From Pseudoramibacter fermentans (lineage in GTDB: Bacteria; Bacillota; Clostridia; Eubacteriales; Eubacteriaceae): a stretch of 64,000 bases of DNA. The position numbers were made by a program, and so were the translations under genes. The notes beneath the pieces are model-generated. The model was not told the origin of the DNA. It searched no databases and saw nothing but the letters and a program-made list of their open reading frames with translations. Shown here piece by piece: positions 36,974 through 44,693 of this stretch. The stretch is taken from contig VOGB01000005.1 in assembly GCA_009493725.1 (NCBI GenBank), forward strand, positions 434,001 to 498,000, given 5' to 3'. Within the stretch, counting starts at the first letter, position 1; every line of letters starts with the position of its first letter.

Positions 36974-37017
36974 TTTACTTGCTTAAGTCATGTAATTTTG
37001 AAAGCATTTACAACGCG

Positions 37018-37044
37018 AAAAGCCGGAGAAAATCCGGCTTTTTT
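37018..37044 (+). terminator. Terminator of citrate synthase gene
   Basis: Stem AAAAGCCGGA/TCCGGCTTTT with a GAAAA loop and T-run. Confidence 0.9.
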
Positions 37045-37176
37045 ATTTACAACATTTTTCATTTATGATAGATTGTGCAATGTAATCAATTGTTTTAATT
37101 TTCGAGTTACATTTGGTCGACCACTTCTTGAAGCATTTGACAGATAAGCCGGTGCAACTCAACAGGAGGTTTAATG

Positions 37177-37635
37177 ATGGCAAGAAAATTATCCAAAAAA
37201 TCCATGGCATCCGCTGAAGCCCAGAAGGCAGAAGTTAAAAGCACGCCGAAGGTTGAAGTGAAAACAGAAGTCGAAACCGTCGCAAAGGCTGAACCGAAGA
37301 AGGGCAAGGCAGAAGCAGCCAAAACCGCCGCAAAGACTGTGGCGAAAACAGCTGCGAAGGCCGCGAAGACCACTGCATCTGCTGCAAAAACCGGTGCGAA
37401 AAAGACCGCTGCACGCCGCAGCTCCAGCCGCGGATACAAGAGCGAAGTCATTATCCAGCGCAGCGATTTCGAAGTCACCTCATCCGGACTTGTTGACGAA
37501 GTCAAGGAAATCTGGACCAAACAGATGGGCAACCTGGTCCGCGATCTCAAGGACGTCAAGGTCTACGTCAACACCGAAGAAGCGATGGCTTATTACGTCA
37601 TCAACGGCGAAGTGAACGGCAGCTTCGCACTCTAA
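37177..37635 (+). CDS. DUF6465-like protein with histone-H1-like tail
   Basis: 152 aa (an ATG three bases earlier is also possible; AGGAGG suits both). Residues 1-85 are Lys/Ala-rich with repeated KTAAK and AAKTT units, like histone H1 or HU-tail proteins. The last 70 residues form a conserved-looking domain with KSEVIIQRSDFEVTSSGLVD and VKVYVNTEEAMAYYVING. The tail suggests nucleic-acid binding. The function is not established. It stands alone before the thiC leader. Confidence 0.75.
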   Translation: MARKLSKKSMASAEAQKAEVKSTPKVEVKTEVETVAKAEPKKGKAEAAKTAAKTVAKTAAKAAKTTASAAKTGAKKTAARRSSSRGYKSEVIIQRSDFEVTSSGLVDEVKEIWTKQMGNLVRDLKDVKVYVNTEEAMAYYVINGEVNGSFAL

Positions 37636-37649
37636 GCGTCATCGACGCG

Positions 37650-37674
37650 CAGCGGCTCAGGCCGCTGTTTTTTT
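37650..37674 (+). terminator. Terminator of DUF6465-like gene
   Basis: Stem CAGCGGC/GCCGCTG, loop TCAG, T7. Confidence 0.9.
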
Positions 37675-37744
37675 GTGCAGATTTTTAGAGAATCTCTGAT
37701 TTTCCCTGCGTCTCAAGCCAAATCGTGTTATAATGGAGCTACCG

Positions 37745-37830
37745 CGTACCGGGGAGCGATGAGCTGAGAGGTGCGGACATGCCGCACGACCCGATTTACC
37801 TGATTTGGATAATGCCAACGGAGGGAGGCG
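37745..37830 (+). promoter_or_regulatory. TPP riboswitch (THI element)
   Basis: Contains the conserved thi-box pieces GCTGAGAGG and ACCTGATTTGGATAATGCC followed by GCCAACGGAGGGA, with the variable stem GTGCGG/CCGCAC between. It senses thiamine pyrophosphate and controls thiC. The purine-rich 3' end (GGGAGG, 37823-37828) can pair with CCTCCC in the downstream terminator loop, which suggests control of transcription termination. Confidence 0.95.
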
Positions 37831-37865
37831 GAAGTGAGATGTTATTTTGTGTCGCGCTTTTCACT

Positions 37866-37893
37866 GCAGTGCCCTCCCGGCACTGCTTTTTTT
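37866..37893 (+). terminator. Riboswitch-controlled terminator
   Basis: Stem GCAGTGCC/GGCACTGC, loop CTCCC, T7, between the TPP aptamer and thiC. It is expected to form when TPP is bound. Confidence 0.85.
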
Positions 37894-37935
37894 GTTCTCC
37901 GTGCGCAGAATTTTATAACGAGCAAGGAGAAAAGT

Positions 37936-39249
37936 ATGGCACTGAATTACGCAACCCAAATGGATGCAGCCCGCAAGGGCATCGTGACGCCGCAGATGAA
38001 GGCGGTTGCCGCAAAGGAAAACATGGACATCGATCAATTGATGGATCTGATCGCAAAGGGACAGGTGGTCATTCCGGCGAACGTGAACCACACCAGCCTC
38101 GACCCCAACGGCATCGGGAAACAGCTGAAGACGAAAATCAACGTCAATCTCGGGGTCAGCCGGGACTGCCGGGATCTCAACGTGGAATTAGACAAGGTGA
38201 TGGACGCGGTCAATCTCGGTGCTGAAGCCATTATGGATCTGTCGAGCCACGGCAACACCCAGCCCTTCAGACGGAAGCTGACCTCGGAATGCCCGGCGAT
38301 GATTGGCACCGTTCCGGTCTACGACGCGGTGATCCACTATCAGAGAGATTTGGGCACCCTTACGGCACGGGACTTCATCGACGTCGTGCGGCTTCACGCT
38401 GAAGACGGGGTCGATTTCGTGACCCTGCACTGCGGCCTGACTAAGGAAACGGTGCGCCAGGTCAAGGCCGGTGAACGCAAGATGAACATTGTGAGCCGCG
38501 GCGGCAGCCTGATCTTCGCGTGGATGTCGATGACCGGCGAAGAAAATCCATTTTACGAATATTACGACGAAATCCTCGACATCTGCCGGAAATACGACGT
38601 GACGATCTCCCTCGGCGACGCCTGCCGGCCTGGATGTTTAGCGGACGCGACCGACCGCATCCAGCTCGGCGAACTCATGCGCCTCGGTGAACTGACAGAA
38701 CGGGCATGGAAAAAGGACGTGCAGGTCATGGTCGAAGGGCCGGGGCACGTGCCCCTTGACCAGATCGCCGCGAACATGAAGGTGCAGCAGCAGGTCTGCC
38801 ACGGCGCGCCCTTCTACGTCCTCGGACCGCTGGTGACCGATATTGCGCCGGGCTACGACCACATCACAGCGGCCATCGGCGGCGCTGTCGCTGCCTACAA
38901 CGGCGCGGCCTTCTTGTGCTACGTCACCCCAGCGGAACACCTGGCGCTGCCAAACCGCGACGACGTCCACGAAGGCATCATCGCGAGCAAAATCGCGGCC
39001 CACGCCGCCGATATCGCCAAAGGCCTGCCGGGCGCCCGGGATCAGGACGACCGGATGGCCGACGCCAGACGCAAACTCGATTGGGACGCCCAATTCGCGG
39101 AATGCCTCGATCCCGAACGGGCTAAGGCGATCCGAGACAGCCGCGCCCCGGGGGACGATCACAGCGACACCTGCTCCATGTGCGGCAAGTTCTGTGCAGT
39201 GCGCAGCATGAACAAGGCCCTGGCCGGCGAAATCATCGACATTCTATGA
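37936..39249 (+). CDS. thiC: Phosphomethylpyrimidine synthase ThiC
   Basis: 437 aa. MALNYATQMDAARKG start, NLGVSRDC, SLGDACRPG, VEGPGHVPLDQI and the C-terminal iron-sulfur motif C-x2-C-x4-C in CSMCGKFC. It converts aminoimidazole ribotide to HMP phosphate by radical SAM chemistry in thiamine synthesis. The frame is open from 37834, but AAGGAG before the ATG at 37936 and the family start support this one. No other thi gene is in the window. Confidence 0.98.
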   Translation: MALNYATQMDAARKGIVTPQMKAVAAKENMDIDQLMDLIAKGQVVIPANVNHTSLDPNGIGKQLKTKINVNLGVSRDCRDLNVELDKVMDAVNLGAEAIMDLSSHGNTQPFRRKLTSECPAMIGTVPVYDAVIHYQRDLGTLTARDFIDVVRLHAEDGVDFVTLHCGLTKETVRQVKAGERKMNIVSRGGSLIFAWMSMTGEENPFYEYYDEILDICRKYDVTISLGDACRPGCLADATDRIQLGELMRLGELTERAWKKDVQVMVEGPGHVPLDQIAANMKVQQQVCHGAPFYVLGPLVTDIAPGYDHITAAIGGAVAAYNGAAFLCYVTPAEHLALPNRDDVHEGIIASKIAAHAADIAKGLPGARDQDDRMADARRKLDWDAQFAECLDPERAKAIRDSRAPGDDHSDTCSMCGKFCAVRSMNKALAGEIIDIL

Positions 39250-39267
39250 TCAAAGCAAAAAACAGCA

Positions 39268-39304
39268 TCAAAAAAACTGCGGTCTTACCAGATCGCAGTT
39301 TTTT
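39268..39304. repeat. 37-bp terminator repeat, copy 1
   Basis: TC-A7-CTGCGGTCT-TACC-AGATCGCAG-T6, a bidirectional terminator just after thiC. Identical to 39984-40020; the YafQ/DinJ genes lie between the copies. Confidence 0.9.
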
Positions 39305-39352
39305 TAATTTAATCTGTTTTCCTGAGCACATAATCGCGCTTTGCCGTAAGTG

Positions 39353-39631
39353 CTACATGTCGAATACATCTGCATGGCTTCCGGTATCGACTAAAGTCAA
39401 TGTCAAAATGTCATCTTCAATCAAATAGATGAGCAGCCAATCCGGTTTGATATGACATTCATGGAAGCCTGCGTAACGGCCTTTCAAAATGTGATCGCGG
39501 TGTTTTGCTGCAAGAGGTCTTCCCTGACGAAGCGCCTCAACAACCTGATCCAACAAAGAAACATCCAGACCGCGCTTCAAAATCCGCTTGTAACTTTTCT
39601 TATAAGCAGATGTGAACTTAACCGTGTACAT
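39353..39631 (-). CDS. YafQ-family mRNA interferase toxin
   Basis: 92 aa, RelE-superfamily YafQ type: YTVKFTSAYKKSYKRILKRG, then LLDQVVEALRQGRPL, HILKGRYAGFHECHI and a C-terminal TLTLVDTGSHADVF. The catalytic His and the HADVF end are conserved. It cuts mRNA on the ribosome. Its start overlaps the antitoxin stop (TGATG). It sits in a cassette bounded by 37-bp direct repeats. Confidence 0.92.
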   Translation of the reverse strand: MYTVKFTSAYKKSYKRILKRGLDVSLLDQVVEALRQGRPLAAKHRDHILKGRYAGFHECHIKPDWLLIYLIEDDILTLTLVDTGSHADVFDM

Positions 39632-39906
39632 CAGTCCTGAAGCAGCGCCGCCTTCAAGTCATCAAGCGAATCATAACCCGGTGTGTCAGGGTCACGGGAG
39701 ATTCTTCGTGCCTCATCCATTGCGGCAATCGTGCGCGCACTGTATCTCGGACGTTCAACTTCAAAAGGCAGGCCATCGTGCATGATGCACTGACGGAGAA
39801 AAATATTCACTGCTCCGGACATGTCGAGACCAAGATCGTGAAACAATGCATTTGCCTGTTCTTTGACATCTTTATCAATTCGTATTTGAGTTGGAACTGT
39901 CGCCAT
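39631..39906 (-). CDS. DinJ/RelB-family antitoxin
   Basis: 91 aa. The N-terminal ribbon-helix-helix part, VPTQIRIDKDVKEQANALFH and LGLDMSGAVNIFLRQ, binds DNA as a dimer; the C-terminal half (RTIAAMDEARRIS and after) should wrap the toxin. ATG at 39906 follows AGGAG; the frame opens earlier at 39930. It is the first gene of the pair and represses the operon by analogy with DinJ-YafQ. Confidence 0.92.
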   Translation of the reverse strand: MATVPTQIRIDKDVKEQANALFHDLGLDMSGAVNIFLRQCIMHDGLPFEVERPRYSARTIAAMDEARRISRDPDTPGYDSLDDLKAALLQD

Positions 39907-39983
39907 AGAATCATCTCCTTTCAAGCACATTATAGTTGTTTTAATTTACATTGTCAATCAAATAGGTAATTTTGTGGCGTTCG

Positions 39984-40020
39984 TCAAAAAAACTGCGGTC
40001 TTACCAGATCGCAGTTTTTT
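39984..40020. repeat. 37-bp terminator repeat, copy 2
   Basis: Identical to 39268-39304. Here it serves as terminator of the nicotinamidase gene, which reads toward it. Confidence 0.9.
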
Positions 40021-40040
40021 AATTAAAATTTTTCTCTTTT

Positions 40041-40565
40041 TCACGAAAGAATTTTCACCTGGCAGGCCGCCATGGTCTGAAGCGCCGCCGCGTGGCTTTC
40101 GGGTGTGACCCCGGCGCAGCACCGCGCGTCGACCGTCACCGGCACCTCCGGCATGAACGCCTTGAGCATCAGCGCGTTGGAGACGACGCAGATGTCGGTA
40201 CACAACCCGACGAGCTCGATTTCGATGTCCCGCTCCGCCGCGATTTTGGCCATGCGCTCCGCCAGCGCCACCGAGCCAAAGGTCGGCTTTTCGATAATGT
40301 GATCCGGTGGAATCATGGCCGCGATGTGCGGCTCGAGAGCCCATCCCGGCGTCCCCTTGATACAGTGGGGCACTGGCAGATTGGCGCCTTCCTGGGTGTC
40401 CAGATAATTGTCCGGGTGGGTGTCCTGAGTCGCGTAGACGTTGGCCTTCGGCGCTGCCGCGATCTTGTCGATCACCGGCTGTACGATGGCTTCCGCTTCC
40501 TTGGTTCCCAATGCCCCGTCGATAAAATCTTTCTGCATGTCGATGACGATCAATATCCGTTCCAT
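40041..40565 (-). CDS. Nicotinamidase/isochorismatase-family hydrolase
   Basis: 174 aa. Catalytic Asp in VIDMQKDF, Lys region and Cys in GLCTDICVVSNA; the metal site D-x-H is seen as TQDTHPDNY. It most likely hydrolyses nicotinamide to nicotinate for NAD salvage (PncA type). It is 25 bases downstream of metY and may be cotranscribed. Confidence 0.88.
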   Translation of the reverse strand: MERILIVIDMQKDFIDGALGTKEAEAIVQPVIDKIAAAPKANVYATQDTHPDNYLDTQEGANLPVPHCIKGTPGWALEPHIAAMIPPDHIIEKPTFGSVALAERMAKIAAERDIEIELVGLCTDICVVSNALMLKAFMPEVPVTVDARCCAGVTPESHAAALQTMAACQVKILS

Positions 40566-40590
40566 GGCTCCTCCTTATTTAAAACAATTC

Positions 40591-41856
40591 TTACAGCGCG
40601 GCCAGCCCCCGTTTAAGGTCTTCGATGATGTCGTGGACGCTTTCGAGCCCGACCGACAGGCGGATCATACCGCCGTCGATGCCCGCCGCGACGAGCTGTT
40701 CGTCGGTGAGCTGGCGGTGGGTCGCCGACGCCGGGTGCAGCACGCAGGTGCGGATGTCCGCGACGTGGACTTCGTTGGACGCCAGCTTCAAGCTGTCCAT
40801 GAATTTAACGGCCTGGGGCCGTCCGCCCTCGACGACAAAGGAAATGACGCCGCTGGCGCCGTCCGGCAGGTATTTTTCAGCCAGCTGATGGTAGCGGTCT
40901 CCCGGCAGGCCTGGATAAGTCACCGAGGCGATTCCGTCGGCCGCGTCGAGGAAGGTCGCCACCTGCATCGCGTTGTCGCAGTACTGGCGCATCCGAACCG
41001 GCAGAGTTTCGAGCCCGAGGTTGAGCAGGAACGCCGAGTGGGCCGCCGGGTAGCAGCCGAAATCGCGCATCAGCTGCATCCGCGCTTTGGTGATGTACGG
41101 CGCGTCGGCGTACTTGTCAGTGTAGACGATGCCGTGGTAGCTTTCGTCCGGTTCGGTGAATTCCGGGAACTTGCCGTTGGTGTAGTCGAACTTGCCGCTG
41201 TCGACGATCATCCCGCCGCACTGCAGCGCGTGGCCGTCCATGTACTTGCTCGTCGAGTGGGTCACAATGTCGGCGCCCCATTCGAAGGGCCGGCAGAGCA
41301 CCGGCGTCGCAAAGGTGTTGTCGACGATCAGCGGCACACCGTTGGCGTGGGCGATCTTCGCAAATTTTTCGATATCAAACACCGTAAGTGCCGGGTTGGC
41401 CAAGGTTTCGCCGAATACGGCTTTGGTATTGGGTTTGAAGGCTGTCTGAATCTCTTCCTCGGAGGCCTCTTCGTCGACAAAAATGCATTCAATGCCCAGG
41501 CGACGCAGCGTGATATTGAACAAGTTGAGGGTGCCGCCGTAGACCGAAGGCGTCGCAATGAAGCTATCCCCCGCCGCGCAGAGATTTAAAATCGCGAGCA
41601 GATTGGCCGCCTGGCCGCTGGACGTCGCCATCGCGCCGACGCCACCTTCCATATCGGCGACCTTGGCTTCCACCGCCATGACCGTCGGGTTCGCGAAGCG
41701 CGAATAAATGATACTCTTCGTCGGATCATCGAACACACCTGCAATTTCATCAGTCGAATCGTAAACGTAAGTTGTGCTCTGCACAATCGGGACCACCCGC
41801 GGATCTCCGTTTTTCGGCGTGTAGCCCGAGTGCAGACATTTTGTTTCCATATCCAT
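40591..41856 (-). CDS. O-acetylhomoserine sulfhydrylase MetY
   Basis: 421 aa from the ATG at 41856, which has AAGGAG ten bases upstream (a GTG two codons earlier is an alternative). PLP-dependent Cys/Met metabolism family: YSRFANPT, SGQAANLLA, VDNTFATP and the PLP lysine in THSTSKYMDGH (Lys204). Such enzymes make homocysteine from O-acetylhomoserine and sulfide. Length suits MetY rather than cystathionine synthase or lyase. Confidence 0.9.
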   Translation of the reverse strand: MDMETKCLHSGYTPKNGDPRVVPIVQSTTYVYDSTDEIAGVFDDPTKSIIYSRFANPTVMAVEAKVADMEGGVGAMATSSGQAANLLAILNLCAAGDSFIATPSVYGGTLNLFNITLRRLGIECIFVDEEASEEEIQTAFKPNTKAVFGETLANPALTVFDIEKFAKIAHANGVPLIVDNTFATPVLCRPFEWGADIVTHSTSKYMDGHALQCGGMIVDSGKFDYTNGKFPEFTEPDESYHGIVYTDKYADAPYITKARMQLMRDFGCYPAAHSAFLLNLGLETLPVRMRQYCDNAMQVATFLDAADGIASVTYPGLPGDRYHQLAEKYLPDGASGVISFVVEGGRPQAVKFMDSLKLASNEVHVADIRTCVLHPASATHRQLTDEQLVAAGIDGGMIRLSVGLESVHDIIEDLKRGLAAL

Positions 41857-41988
41857 GATCACACATCTCCTTCCAATTACCTAGTGTTTTAATATGAATG
41901 TTGACTCATTTACTATGTTTTGATTCTAGTTTATCAAAAAGCAGACGGGTTGAAAACGCCAAATTGGCAAAACCTGTTCGAACTGACT

Positions 41989-42200
41989 TTACGCATTAAC
42001 TTCACGTGACATTTTCTTCTTAAAAGCTGCGAGAAAAGCCTCAGCGGCCCGCGACAGGATGCGGTACTTTTTCCAGACGAAGACGGCAGCGGCATACAGA
42101 CCAGATCCGCCGGTCCAACCGACGGCAGCCCCGCCCAGGGACTGTCCGCCGGCACGACGACATCGCCGGCATTTACGAACGGGCGTATAAATAATTTATC
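41989..42200 (-). pseudogene. LysR-family regulator remnant
   Basis: Two fragments in different frames resemble the effector domain of LysR regulators: NAGDVVVPADSPWAG then a jump to VFVWKKYRILSRAAEAFLAA and a stop at 41989-41991. The HTH and the middle of the domain are missing, so this is a deletion relic. Alternative: random open frame; the WKKY...AAEAFL end argues against it. Confidence 0.5.
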
Positions 42201-42224
42201 CTTCCTTTGATCTTTCTCCAAAAC

Positions 42225-42262
42225 CGGGCCGATCTGCTGTGCAGGTCGACCCGGTTTGCATT
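42225..42262. terminator. Hairpin after endoglucanase pseudogene
   Basis: Stem AAACCGGG.../...CCGGTTT with a GC-rich interior between the GH5 relic and the LysR remnant. The T-run is short, so terminator function is uncertain. Confidence 0.5.
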
Positions 42263-42297
42263 TTAGCTATTTTATTTTAAGTAATTTCATCTTTTCA

Positions 42298-43452
42298 TTA
42301 TTTCTCTATTTGACTGAGCTTCCGGCAGGTATTGACGAGCCAGATCCCCGTCGTATTCAAATCAGACGCCTGCCATTTGCTCGTCTTCTCGCAGGACGGC
42401 TTCAAGCACGAAGCCGATTCATCTTTGTTGCAGAGCGACCAGCAGGCAAAACTGATACCGTTGTTCGTCAAGAGCGTCATCCATCGGTTCGCATTGTCGA
42501 TGTCAAAACCGCCGTTTCCCGACGCGTCGCAGATTCCAAATTCTGAGGCAAAAATCGGCGTTTTGCTGTCGACCGCCTGCTTCAATTTATTCTGGACATC
42601 GTCTCGGTGCGTGCCGGCGTAAAAATGAATCGTTTACATGACGTTTTTGATGCCCAGCGGCTTCTTCGCGACTTCATCAACGTCCTGAGACCAGGTGTTG
42701 GTCCCGCACAAGATAATCGCGCTGCTGCCGCTGTCCCGGATCGTCTTCGCGACGGTTTTGCAATAGGTGTAAAGATCCCGGCCGCTGCCGTCATACCATT
42801 TCGTATTCGTCGGTTCGTTGCAGATTTCAAAAATCATGTGGGCATTGTTTTTGTATTTGGCAGCGTAGGTTTTGAAAAAGCGCTGCGCCTGGGACAGATC
42901 CTCGTTGGGATTGTAGTTTAAGACGTGCCAGTCGATGATGACGTACATGCCCAGTTTGTCAGCCGCTTTGACCGCCGTTTTAATTTTCGCGTCCATCTGA
43001 TTCTGACTGCCCTGGAGGTATCCGCCCTCTTTCGGATAGACCGCAAGGCGGACCGTGTTGATGCCCCATTCATCGCGAAGGGAGCGCATCGCCGCCTTAT
43101 TCACGTACTGCGGAAACCACTGAAGGCCGTGGGTGCTGACGCCGCGAAGCTGGACAAATTTTTTGTGCTTGTCGAGAATGACGGGCTGTTTAAACCCTTT
43201 CGCGCGGCCGACGGAAAGCTTACCGTGCCGGCCAAAGGGCGTTTTCGATTTCGCGATGGCTGTGGTCCGTCCCTTTACTGAATAGTTCAAGCTGCTTCCG
43301 CTTGCGTCCGCCTGGAATGCCTTCGCGGCCGAAACGCTGGACTGCTTCGCGGCCACACGGCCCATTCCCCCGAAGCCAAAGGCCGTGAAGCTTAAAATTA
43401 AACTGCAAATCACAGCTGCCGCCGTCACATTGTGCCGCATTCTTTTTCTCAT
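42298..43452 (-). pseudogene. Secreted GH5 endoglucanase, one nonsense codon
   Basis: The frame runs unbroken from the ATG at 43452 (GGGGGGAG upstream) to 42298 except for a TAA at 42634-42636 (codon 273). It has a signal peptide (basic start, hydrophobic ICSLILSFTAFGFG, AxA-like site), then GH5 motifs: RGVSTHGLQW, NTVRLAVYP, VIIDWHVL and the acid/base Glu in FEICNEP. The nucleophile Glu in FASEFGICD lies after the stop, so the truncated product would be inactive. The stop replaces a residue before TIHFYAGTH, where relatives have Tyr. Confidence 0.88.
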
Positions 43453-43526
43453 ATTAACTCCCCCCTGTTGAAGCAACAATAATTATATTCATTATATCAT
43501 CAATCACAGGGAGGCGTCTTTTCGTC

Positions 43527-43561
43527 AAAAAAATAAAAGCCCTTGCGGACTTTTATTTTTT
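43527..43561. terminator. Bidirectional terminator next to lysS 3'-end copy
   Basis: AAAAATAAAAG/CTTTTATTTTT stem with loop CCCTTGCGGA. It terminates the Fic cassette on the minus strand now and would directly follow lysS if the cassette were removed. Confidence 0.8.
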
Positions 43562-43570
43562 GCTTAAATA

Positions 43571-43593
43571 TTAACCTAGCACAGCTTCGCGCC
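43571..43593 (-). repeat. 23-bp copy of the lysS 3' end
   Basis: Identical to 44671-44693, which contains the last six codons, the stop and the next bases of lysS. It sits downstream of the fic gene, exactly 1100 bp from the functional copy. Confidence 0.92.
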
Positions 43594-43616
43594 AACCAAA
43601 ACGAAATCGTCTTTCG

Positions 43617-44186
43617 CTAGCTCACCGCCTTATTCATCAAGGCCTTCAATTTTGTATAATCCCTTACAAAGGAATCGATACTGGCCTGGATCATTTCGTC
43701 TTGAGAAATCATTGAATAATCGATCTTGTAGCCAGCAGATAAAGCAAGTTCACGGAAAAATTCGCGCTGTGTTCTTCCATTCCCCTCTCTGAACGGATGC
43801 AGTGCATTAACTTCTCCAAAGAAATAAACAAGTCGGTCTATAAAGCTTTCTCTCGTCAGGTCTTTTAAATAATTCTCTTTCCTCAGCTCTGCGAAAATTT
43901 CCTTGGCCTGTTCCGGAAGGAACATCACATTGCAAAACACGTTTGACTTGGCAATATCAACCGTTCTTTCCTTCCCTGCCCAGTCGTAGATATCCTGAAA
44001 GATGTACGCATGAATTTTTTTGAGATGCTGATAATCAAACCTTCCTTGGATTAGATGGTCCTGCAGCTGAATCAATCTTCTCGCTGTCAGATCACGTTCG
44101 GCATTCTGAAGAAGATCCGCATCGTGAATATCCAGTTTATTCACCAAAACATCCGTGCCCGGATAACAATAAATCGTATCCGCCAT
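43617..44186 (-). CDS. Fic-family AMP-transferase toxin
   Basis: 189 aa. The Fic motif HPFREGNGRTQR is at residues 130-141, complete with catalytic His130; a flap segment KERTVDIAKSNVFC precedes it. Fic proteins transfer AMP from ATP to target proteins. There is no N-terminal S/T-x3-E-G/N self-inhibition helix in the protein, so inhibition should come from the adjacent antitoxin. It starts four bases after the antitoxin stop. Confidence 0.93.
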   Translation of the reverse strand: MADTIYCYPGTDVLVNKLDIHDADLLQNAERDLTARRLIQLQDHLIQGRFDYQHLKKIHAYIFQDIYDWAGKERTVDIAKSNVFCNVMFLPEQAKEIFAELRKENYLKDLTRESFIDRLVYFFGEVNALHPFREGNGRTQREFFRELALSAGYKIDYSMISQDEMIQASIDSFVRDYTKLKALMNKAVS

Positions 44187-44190
44187 TCTA

Positions 44191-44511
44191 TTATCCTTCC
44201 GTCTTGTATTGCTCCTTCAAACGCTGGATACTTTCTTCCTGTTCCTGCGGCGTCATCTTATGAAATACTTCGAGCTCGGTGATCTGGTCTTGGGTTAATG
44301 CCATATTTTCCATTGCCATGCTCGCGGCAACGCTGCTGACTGCTTCGTCTTTAGGAAGTGCCACATCAAACGGGATTCGACGCTGAAGAATAATCTGTTT
44401 GATTGTCATATTGAGTACCGCGGAAAGATTCGTGCCCAGTTCTTTTAAAATCTTGCTGGCTTCTTGTTTATCTTTTTCGTCGGTTCTAATTTGAATATAT
44501 GTCCCTGCCAT
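44191..44511 (-). CDS. RelB/DinJ-like antitoxin paired with Fic
   Basis: 106 aa. The N-terminal ribbon-helix-helix reads YIQIRTDEKDKQEASKILKE and TNLSAVLNMTIKQIILQRRI, then PFDVALPKDEA, as in RelB/DinJ proteins. Residues 64-69 are SMAMEN, matching the S/T-x3-E-G/N motif of Fic inhibitors. The C-terminal 35 residues are helical and charged. ATG at 44511 follows GAGGTGA. It probably represses the operon and blocks Fic. Confidence 0.82.
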   Translation of the reverse strand: MAGTYIQIRTDEKDKQEASKILKELGTNLSAVLNMTIKQIILQRRIPFDVALPKDEAVSSVAASMAMENMALTQDQITELEVFHKMTPQEQEESIQRLKEQYKTEG

Positions 44512-44606
44512 ACGCTCACCTCCATATAAATTATTATACCACAATACACTAACATTGTCATATTTTATCTTAGAGGAGACCGCACGCTTATTATGGTGTT
44601 AAGTCA

Positions 44607-44654
44607 TAAAAAAGAGGCACCCTTCTCAGATGTATTCTGAAAAAGGTGCCTCTT
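44607..44654 (-). terminator. Terminator downstream of lysS
   Basis: Stem GAGGCAC/GTGCCTC with a long partly paired interior and T6 on the minus strand. Confidence 0.8.
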
Positions 44655-44670
44655 GGATTTACGCTTTTAT

Positions 44671-44693
44671 TTAACCTAGCACAGCTTCGCGCC
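44671..44693 (-). repeat. 23-bp lysS 3' end, original copy
   Basis: Covers the last codons and TAG stop of lysS. Direct repeat of 43571-43593. Confidence 0.92.

Noticed and set aside
40441..41589. 382-codon open frame antisense to metY and the nicotinamidase
   Set aside because: It spans two real genes and shows no family motif.
41863..41935. SAM riboswitch or T-box upstream of metY
   Set aside because: The upstream interval is too short and lacks their conserved elements.
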